Positions 7,494-12,494 of a stretch of DNA of 12,494 nucleotides are shown here, piece after piece (positions within the stretch are counted from its first letter, which is position 1; every line of letters starts with the position of its first letter). Under the pieces are notes generated by a model. It worked only from the letters and a program-made list of their open reading frames with translations, was not told the DNA's origin and did no database searches. This stretch comes from Candidatus Uhrbacteria bacterium RIFCSPHIGHO2_02_FULL_53_13 (GTDB lineage: Bacteria; Patescibacteriota; Patescibacteriia; UBA9934; UBA11717), in assembly GCA_001791035.1 (NCBI GenBank), contig MGDX01000004.1:38666-51159 (forward strand), written 5' to 3'. The translations under genes were made by a program, and so were the position numbers.

Positions 7494-7651
7494 GCCAGCC
7501 CCGCCACTGCTCGACAAGCTCGCCACACCACAGAAAAATACTCTTTGCTCTTTTCATTTTGCGCGCGCCCGATTTCTTTTTCTTCTAATGAAAAAAGTAT
7601 TTTTCTGTGGTGTTCTGCCTTCCAAGTATTCAGGCAGGTGGCGGGGCTGGC
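7494..7651. repeat. 158-bp nested imperfect palindrome (cruciform-like element)
   Basis: Outer arms GCCAGCCCCGCCAC (7494-7507) and GTGGCGGGGCTGGC (7638-7651) are perfect 14-bp complements. Inside them ACACCACAGAAAAATACT (7525-7542) pairs perfectly with 7596-7613. Between the right arms is a side hairpin, CTGCCT (7615-7620) with AGGCAG (7632-7637). The centre holds repeat copy B with its alternating GC run. A single strand could fold into a branched structure. It may be a mobile palindromic element of the REP or MITE kind; no gene is inside it. Confidence 0.8.
7546..7612. repeat. 67-bp direct repeat, copy B
   Basis: This is the second copy of the repeat at 7151-7217, with four mismatches. Here it forms the central loop and right inner arm of the large palindrome, so it is the complete version of the element. 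Confidence 0.9.
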
Positions 7652-7667
7652 CTCAATTTGATTTCGC

Positions 7668-7714
7668 AAAGGAAAAGCGGAATTCCCCCCAAACCCCCCT
7701 TCCGCTTTTCCTTT
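7668..7714 (-). terminator. Hairpin with G/C-tract loop, probable terminator of the restriction-modification operon
   Basis: A perfect 15-bp stem, AAAGGAAAAGCGGAA (7668-7682) with TTCCGCTTTTCCTTT (7700-7714), encloses a 17-nt loop. The loop reads CCCCCCAAACCCCCC on the top strand, so GGGGGGTTTGGGGGG in the bottom-strand transcript. It lies about 75 nt beyond the stop of the last gene of the - strand operon. The T-rich 3' arm resembles a terminator, but no separate U-tail follows on the bottom strand. Confidence 0.55.
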
Positions 7715-7787
7715 TCTCAAACGGAACGGGAACGGAACTTTTCGGCGGACGGAATTTGAGGCTGTGCCAATTTCATTGGCGCGCCAC

Positions 7788-8828
7788 CTAATTTTTTTTA
7801 TCTACTTTAATAATATATAAATGTTCAACGACCTTGTCATCACATTGTTTGTAATGTCGTCTTTTATGATCTCTTTCTGTTCTAAAACGACGATAATCGG
7901 TAGTATACTCAGAAACCTTACCTTTATTATTTAAAATTCTTAAAATTTCATCTCTTGGAATTATGCCTTCATTATTATAACTTAAAATAATATAATTTGT
8001 ATTAGTATTTGCTATTAGATCTTCAAAGGCTTTTATTGAGTTTGTTTTTTGAGAATAGGCAGATTTCTTTTTTGAATAATCTCTCTGACCTGTTTTCCCG
8101 ACTAATTTTTGCTTATCCCATACAGCAAGTGTTTCTAGTATATGAAAATTTGGAGCGTATTGTCTCTCATTATACGGTGGATCTAAATAGAGAATGTCTC
8201 CAGAAATTTTTTTTATTAATGAATTTGCATCTTCTTGAACAACCTCGTTTTCCAAATCATTGTTTGTTATATCTGGTATTTTTAACTCTAAATCTTTTAG
8301 TGCCATTGATCGCCAAATCTTAAGATATGCCCCATATGTTCCAGATATATTTGCAACAAAATCAGCTGCATTGATTAAAGAATATACTAAGATATAATAC
8401 TCATCATCTGATAACAATTTGTCATTTCGCCAATTTTCGATTTTGTCTCTTATCGCATCAATTTTACGAGCATTATTATCTGAAAAATATTGCCTTTTTT
8501 CTATACCACTTGGAGCAAAATTATTAAATATATATCCGCTTTTGGGTGTAGTTGAATTTAATTCTTGTAATGCACCCGAAAGACCACTTAATGAGACTTT
8601 TTCAAAACTAGGTATTTTATTTATTTTTATTAATACATATTGTGCTATATAAGAATAAGTCATAAAATCATTTGCGATGATTTTATATTTTTTGTTCTTA
8701 AAATATTTACCAACCGAGCCAGTACCACCAAATATATCTATAAATGTTCCATTTTGGGGTAATTTTGCTTTAATAATGGACTCGTTAATAAAATTAAGAA
8801 GTCGTGTTTTATTTCCTATATACTTCAT
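7788..8828 (-). CDS. D12-class DNA N6-adenine methyltransferase
   Basis: The 346-residue enzyme should transfer a methyl group from S-adenosylmethionine to adenine N6 in a specific DNA site. It starts with the family hallmark KYIGNK (2-7), then the cofactor motif DIFGGTGSVG (31-40), and the catalytic motif IV DPPYN (216-220) followed by ERQYAPNFH. A later LSYNNEG (282-288) and the basic RFRTERDHKRRHY are typical of this branch of the family. Order and length fit Dam-like D12 enzymes; the target site cannot be read from the sequence. It is the last gene of the operon, starting 2 nt after the preceding stop. With the other methyltransferase it should protect host DNA from the nuclease encoded just upstream. 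No Shine-Dalgarno site is visible at its ATG. Confidence 0.94.
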   Translation of the reverse strand: MKYIGNKTRLLNFINESIIKAKLPQNGTFIDIFGGTGSVGKYFKNKKYKIIANDFMTYSYIAQYVLIKINKIPSFEKVSLSGLSGALQELNSTTPKSGYIFNNFAPSGIEKRQYFSDNNARKIDAIRDKIENWRNDKLLSDDEYYILVYSLINAADFVANISGTYGAYLKIWRSMALKDLELKIPDITNNDLENEVVQEDANSLIKKISGDILYLDPPYNERQYAPNFHILETLAVWDKQKLVGKTGQRDYSKKKSAYSQKTNSIKAFEDLIANTNTNYIILSYNNEGIIPRDEILRILNNKGKVSEYTTDYRRFRTERDHKRRHYKQCDDKVVEHLYIIKVDKKN

Positions 8829-8830
8829 AA

Positions 8831-10888
8831 TTATTTGAATTCGGTGTCCAACTTGTTTTTCAATGTTGCATCAAATTTTGGAGAATAAACCAAACGGAAT
8901 TTTGTCTTATTACTACTATCTGAATAAACAATAATAACAACGAAATTATCTGAATTCGAAATACTGTTAAAATGACCTAGTTTTATTCCACCAGCAACAG
9001 TTTTTTCCTCACAATCAACATAATATTCTGGATTTTTTGATGGCGCCGTTGGTAAATTATATAAAAACGCATTAAATTTTATGTTTGTCGTCTTGTATAT
9101 TTTATCTATTGTATCACTAGCATTTTTCATTGATATTTTAATTTTTTCATCATTTAAAATAGCATGGTAGTGGTCCTTGCCTTCGGCAATCATAAACTGA
9201 TTTTTTTGTTGCATTATTAAATCAACCTTTGTAGATATACGATTATTCTTTTGTTGTTGATATTTACTGCCATCAAAAATTACAAGTTGTTGCCATGACG
9301 AGTGGTGTGTGTGAATAAAGCACAATTCCCAGTTAGATTTAATTGTTGATTGGTTTAAATAGGTTGAAACAACCGCCATTTCCTCTGTCGTTCCATTTGG
9401 TGTAGTTTTTTGGATCGATATCGGAGAATATGTTGTGGGTGTATACAGTAAATTATAAGTCGTTATTACTTCATTATTATTTAGAATTAAAACATCAACA
9501 TAATTTGCTATTGCTTTATATAATTTAGTTCCTTGCTTAGATGAAAAACTAAAGTTAGTAGGAGTATCAACTATGCAATATCCTATCACTGGTCTTTTTT
9601 TGTTTCCCTCTAGGTCATACCTAAACAATTCGCCGAATGCTACAATCTCGCCACTTTCAGGGTCTGGGGAAAAAGTCAAAGCCCCATTAGATTTTTTATG
9701 AATTCTTAGTGGCATAATAATAGCCTCTGAGAGATTATTATTAATTTTTTCGATAATACTTTTTTTATCTTTTGGAAATTTTACTGTTAAGAAATCTAAA
9801 ATATCAGCCACACTAGCAACACCGACTTTTGAACTTCCGTTGATATAGCTTTTAGCTGGTCTTCCAGTACTTATAAGATATTTTAATAAATCTTTAATAT
9901 TATTCTTTGTATTGTATGATGTCCAATTCAATAACTTTGAGCTATCGATATCTGAAATAGGATATTTCTTAGCGAATTGATTAGGTTGTAAATAAATATG
10001 GTTCATTAATTCATTAATGAAATCAGGCGTGTTGTCTGTAATTCCATAAAATGCATTGTCGTTTAATATTGGAAAATCTAATTTAAGTCTAGCTGTTTCT
10101 CCAATCGTTCCACTGTTCGTCTTATATTTACCTTCGTTTAGATAGGAAATCATATGATTAAAGAATTCCTTCTCAAGGTTCTTTTTTGTTGATATATAAG
10201 AAGTATCAACATCGCAAATTATGATTGATTTTATATATTTTGAAAATAAATCTTGAGCGTCTTCTGGGGTTCGATTTCTTGTTTTAGATCCTTCAAAATT
10301 ATTTTCAAAATACGCTATCAAAGATGGTGTTTTGTATCGTGCAGTATACAAAATATGATTAAAAACTTGTAATGAGTTCGGTTCTCTAATAGTACCGAGC
10401 GACTCATCCTTACCAGAATAGAAAGTTTGATAAATAAAAGGTACACCTATCTTTGCGGCGGCCAGTTTTCTGCCTTCCCGTTGCCATTGTGAATTACCTA
10501 CTGAGGCCGTCTCTGTATTTTCACCAGCAAGAATACTTTTTTTATTTTTCAATGAATAAAAAATATAATCTGGCAAATCTATAAATGATTTAATTTGGTT
10601 AACATCTTCAGGTAAATCCCATTTATCAAATGCACCGCATATTTTTATAGCATAATTTCGATCATTATCATCAGAAAAAATATATATAGGCTGGTCTATT
10701 GGCTCATACACAATACTTTTGAAAGACAACAAATTATTTGATAGTGTTAGAGTATTTAGTAAAGTTATACCCTCCAGAATATTGTCACAATACAATAAAA
10801 ATTCATTTACATTTTCTATTTTCTGATAATCAGATAATGTAATTATGTTTTCTTTCTTGATCTTTTTATTTACAAGTATATTATTCAT
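8831..10888 (-). CDS. Probable Type II restriction endonuclease of unrecognised family
   Basis: I do not recognise the family of this 685-residue protein. The call rests on position: it lies between two DNA methyltransferase genes with 2-nt gaps on both sides, which is where the nuclease of a restriction-modification operon is expected. A candidate PD-(D/E)xK site lies near the C-terminus: Asp556 in KVDLIM, and Glu569 and Lys571 in FMIAEGK, on neighbouring predicted strands. The N-terminal third has another conserved-looking stretch, QWQREGRKLAAAKIGVPFIY (135-154). No helicase motifs are visible and there is no methyltransferase motif, so it is not Type I or a fused IIG enzyme. Its size leaves room for a separate target-recognition region. 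The gene is AT-rich. A role other than cleavage, such as a defence effector, remains possible. Confidence 0.7.
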   Translation of the reverse strand: MNNILVNKKIKKENIITLSDYQKIENVNEFLLYCDNILEGITLLNTLTLSNNLLSFKSIVYEPIDQPIYIFSDDNDRNYAIKICGAFDKWDLPEDVNQIKSFIDLPDYIFYSLKNKKSILAGENTETASVGNSQWQREGRKLAAAKIGVPFIYQTFYSGKDESLGTIREPNSLQVFNHILYTARYKTPSLIAYFENNFEGSKTRNRTPEDAQDLFSKYIKSIIICDVDTSYISTKKNLEKEFFNHMISYLNEGKYKTNSGTIGETARLKLDFPILNDNAFYGITDNTPDFINELMNHIYLQPNQFAKKYPISDIDSSKLLNWTSYNTKNNIKDLLKYLISTGRPAKSYINGSSKVGVASVADILDFLTVKFPKDKKSIIEKINNNLSEAIIMPLRIHKKSNGALTFSPDPESGEIVAFGELFRYDLEGNKKRPVIGYCIVDTPTNFSFSSKQGTKLYKAIANYVDVLILNNNEVITTYNLLYTPTTYSPISIQKTTPNGTTEEMAVVSTYLNQSTIKSNWELCFIHTHHSSWQQLVIFDGSKYQQQKNNRISTKVDLIMQQKNQFMIAEGKDHYHAILNDEKIKISMKNASDTIDKIYKTTNIKFNAFLYNLPTAPSKNPEYYVDCEEKTVAGGIKLGHFNSISNSDNFVVIIVYSDSSNKTKFRLVYSPKFDATLKNKLDTEFK

Positions 10889-10890
10889 AA

Positions 10891-11778
10891 TTATATCTCT
10901 TTTCTAAAAATCAAAATGTGTTGATGTATCATTGATGGAATATAAGCAAAAGGATAACCATAAATGTGTAGCATTTTCGAGTCGTCATGCCAAATTATGT
11001 CTGATTTTAGAGTAAAATTTTCAATTTCAGATATTACCCGTGACAATTCTGCTGAGAGGAAATGAAATTCTTTACCCCGATACATATCACCAATAAAAAC
11101 AGCCATATAGCCATTATTTTTTAAAGTGTGCTTTGAATTTTCAAAAATTGCTTTCATTTCAGATAACCATTCTTCTTTTGTTTGTAAATCTTTTGCATTA
11201 AACTTTGAGAGTTTGGATTCACGACTTGCAGCAGCGGAACGAGTCTTTTTTAATTGATCCATAATCCAATAAGGAACATCAGTAATAATAAAATCTATAC
11301 TTTCTGCTTTTATATCTTTCAAATTATCGTTAGCATCACCAATAATAATCGGAAATTCTTCTAGTCCTTCTAGGCGACAAACCTCAGAATAAATATCTTT
11401 CCATTTTTTATTTAATTCAATTCCAATTGCTTTCCGACCACAAAGTGCAGCACCAAGCAAAGAACCTCCAACACCAGCGAGAGGGTCAAGAATTTTATGA
11501 TTTTTTTTGGTAAATATTTTTATTAAATCAGCACACAACATTGGTGGTTTCTGTCCGCCATGTTGAGAACGAAGTTTGTGTTGTAAATTTGAAGGATATT
11601 GTTTGTTAAGAACTGTTTTTGTCCAATATTGCCACTCAGCCCCGTTTAAGTCGTTTAATTTATTTCTAGGATCAAGCCGAGGCTCTTTTTTTGTTGGTCG
11701 TTTTGATTTAGCTGAAGACTTTTTAATTTCTCCGAATAAGTTTACAGCTTGTGTATTTGAATTATCTTTTTTTTCCAT
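10891..11778 (-). CDS. DNA amino-methyltransferase (N6_N4_Mtase type) with variant motif DVPYW
   Basis: This 295-residue protein has a basic N-terminus, then a motif X-like HGGQKPPML (73-81), the cofactor motif LDPLAGVGGS (97-106) with an acidic IGIELN after it, and motif IV TDVPYW (166-171). The C-terminus, GYPFAYIPSMIHQHILIF, matches the end of many site-specific amino-methyltransferases. The order X-I-IV resembles the gamma class. Motif IV is normally DPPY or SPPY; here Val168 replaces the first Pro, so activity and base choice (adenine N6 or cytosine N4) are uncertain. The gene begins 8 nt after the GIY-YIG gene and ends 2 nt before the nuclease gene. With the D12 enzyme it would give one methylase per strand of an asymmetric site. 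Confidence 0.88.
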   Translation of the reverse strand: MEKKDNSNTQAVNLFGEIKKSSAKSKRPTKKEPRLDPRNKLNDLNGAEWQYWTKTVLNKQYPSNLQHKLRSQHGGQKPPMLCADLIKIFTKKNHKILDPLAGVGGSLLGAALCGRKAIGIELNKKWKDIYSEVCRLEGLEEFPIIIGDANDNLKDIKAESIDFIITDVPYWIMDQLKKTRSAAASRESKLSKFNAKDLQTKEEWLSEMKAIFENSKHTLKNNGYMAVFIGDMYRGKEFHFLSAELSRVISEIENFTLKSDIIWHDDSKMLHIYGYPFAYIPSMIHQHILIFRKEI

Positions 11779-11786
11779 AATTTTAT

Positions 11787-12389
11787 TTAATTAATATCCG
11801 GCAAGTCTCTTAGCCGTTTGTCTTTATATTGCCAATATGCAGCCCCTTGATATGCACCACTCTCATTTAATCCTCCTTTTTGCTCATATATTTTGTATGT
11901 TAGTGGTGCAAGTTTCCAAATTTGTTCACCATATTCCACTTCACGCTCACCAACCACTTTCGCGGTGATTTCTTTGTCAGCTATAAAAACAATTTCTTCT
12001 CCGTTCTGGATCCCTTTTTTATTAAAACTAAACCTTGCTCCTTGTTCTCTAGCTTTTGAAACTTCGTCAAATTCCTTTTCTTTGTTTACATCTTTGGGAT
12101 AAATCACTTTACCATCGAATGACAGTAAAAGTTGTCGCACTAAATCATAATCAAGAGCAAATAGTTCACTATCTCCGACACGATGTTTATTAAAAATTTC
12201 CTTTAACAAATTTTCTTTGTCGTTGTAATCTTCAAGTTCAATCGCAAAAAATCTTTTAAGACCAGAAACATTATAGTAGCCATTTGCCTCAAGAAAACGC
12301 ATTCTTTCTTGAAAATTAGCATTGCCAGTTTGGCCTATTTTTATTAAACCAGAAACGGCTGTTGTCATTATGTAAATAATTCCTTTCAT
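11787..12389 (-). CDS. GIY-YIG family protein (T5orf172/MUG113-like) with an added C-terminal domain
   Basis: Residues 1-85 fit the short GIY-YIG fold of the T5orf172/MUG113 type: GIIYIM (3-8) as the GIY strand, LIKIGQT (15-21) as the YIG-like strand, an Arg in ERMRFLEA (29 or 31), and acidic residues in KENLLKEIFNKH and DSELF. Residues about 118-195 form a second small domain with the pattern GIQNGEEIVFI, then SGAYQGAAYW and RLRDL. I believe similar tails occur on other GIY-YIG proteins but cannot name it. It could be a second nuclease, an accessory factor or a regulator of the restriction system. The start at 12389 keeps the GIIY strand; the in-frame ATG seven codons later would lose it. 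It begins 5 nt after the XRE gene, so the two are probably co-transcribed. Confidence 0.78.
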   Translation of the reverse strand: MKGIIYIMTTAVSGLIKIGQTGNANFQERMRFLEANGYYNVSGLKRFFAIELEDYNDKENLLKEIFNKHRVGDSELFALDYDLVRQLLLSFDGKVIYPKDVNKEKEFDEVSKAREQGARFSFNKKGIQNGEEIVFIADKEITAKVVGEREVEYGEQIWKLAPLTYKIYEQKGGLNESGAYQGAAYWQYKDKRLRDLPDIN

Positions 12390-12394
12390 ATTTT

Positions 12395-12494
12395 TTATTT
12401 AAATAATTCTGCCGTCGGCACGCCGAGGGCTTTAGCTATTTTTTCTAATGTGTCCACCGTAGGATTCGGACTTTCGCCTGTTTCTATCTTAACA
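12395..12494 (-). CDS. XRE-family regulator, C-terminal part (cut by the window edge)
   Basis: The bottom strand reads VKIETGESPNPTVDTLEKI and then AKALGVPTAELFK before a TAA at 12395-12397. This is the recognition-helix end and last helices of an HTH_3/XRE domain; the N-terminus lies beyond the right edge of the window. The stop is 5 nt before the GIY-YIG start, so it looks like the first or an early gene of the restriction-modification operon. That is the place of a controller (C) protein, which in many Type II systems delays nuclease expression until the DNA is methylated. Whether it is a true C protein cannot be told from this fragment. Confidence 0.85.
   Translation of the reverse strand, partial: VKIETGESPNPTVDTLEKIAKALGVPTAELFK

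Larger units (their letters stand above)
7201..7542. repeat. Segment bounded by 25-bp inverted repeats
   Basis: The sequence 7201-7225 is the reverse complement of 7518-7542 at 24 of 25 positions. The shared core is AGTATTTTTCTG followed by GGTGTGGCGAGC. The segment between the arms contains the small membrane protein gene at 7269-7400. No transposase gene and no target-site duplication are evident, so this may be a rearranged repeat family rather than an insertion sequence. Confidence 0.75.

Noticed and set aside
7323..7661. 112-residue open frame on the + strand
   Set aside because: It covers the same repeats and is antisense to the small membrane protein; no protein family is recognisable.
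7364..7720. 118-residue open frame on the - strand
   Set aside because: It passes through the palindromes, the direct repeat and the hairpin, so its composition reflects repeat DNA; the small gene at 7269-7400 has a better start and ribosome binding site.
7777..7786. 10-bp palindrome TGGCGCGCCA next to the D12 stop codon
   Set aside because: It is too short to support a function and may be chance in a stretch that repeats GCGCGC elsewhere.
7141..7790. CRISPR array or integron attC sites
   Set aside because: There are only two direct repeats 395 bp apart with no regular spacers, no cas gene and no integrase or attC core consensus.
1..12494. Alternative genetic code with TGA read as Gly
   Set aside because: The long genes have no in-frame TGA and all end in TAA or TAG, so the standard code explains them.

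Overview
The window reads as an accessory stretch of a bacterial chromosome using the standard code: the long genes end in TAA or TAG, and none has an in-frame TGA. No rRNA, tRNA or CRISPR array is visible, so the host cannot be placed. Compact operons, weak or absent Shine-Dalgarno sites and mixed composition would suit an uncultivated lineage such as a Patescibacteria-like group, but this is a weak inference.

Left block (about 1-4600, + strand, the most GC-rich part): a copper-handling operon. It holds a fusion of a heavy-metal-associated (HMA) domain, a SafE/DsbD-like membrane domain and a cupredoxin domain; a 67-residue HMA copper chaperone; and a CopA-type Cu+ P-type ATPase with two HMA domains. 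Gaps are 4 and 8 nt, and a strong hairpin terminator closes the unit. The likely division of labour is cytosolic Cu(I) capture and hand-over by the small chaperone, export by CopA, and Cu handling in or outside the membrane by the fusion protein.

Middle block (about 4600-7790, intermediate composition): a promoter with an overlapping palindrome, a frameshifted remnant of an XRE-type regulator, and a membrane-anchored or secreted Asp-box beta-propeller whose hydrophobic N-terminus is encoded but lacks a recognisable start codon. A repeat-rich 650-bp spacer follows. It has two 67-bp direct repeats, nested palindromes, a hairpin with a C-rich loop, and between the repeats a 43-residue membrane protein gene with a good ribosome binding site.

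Right block (about 7788-12494, - strand, clearly AT-rich): a tightly packed restriction-modification operon. In transcription order it encodes the C-terminus of an XRE regulator (cut by the window edge), a GIY-YIG-type protein, an N6/N4 amino-methyltransferase with an unusual DVPY motif, a 685-residue probable restriction endonuclease of unrecognised family, and a D12-class adenine methyltransferase. Two methyltransferases with one nuclease suggests a Type II system for an asymmetric site. The composition shift and the repeat-rich boundary suggest horizontal acquisition.
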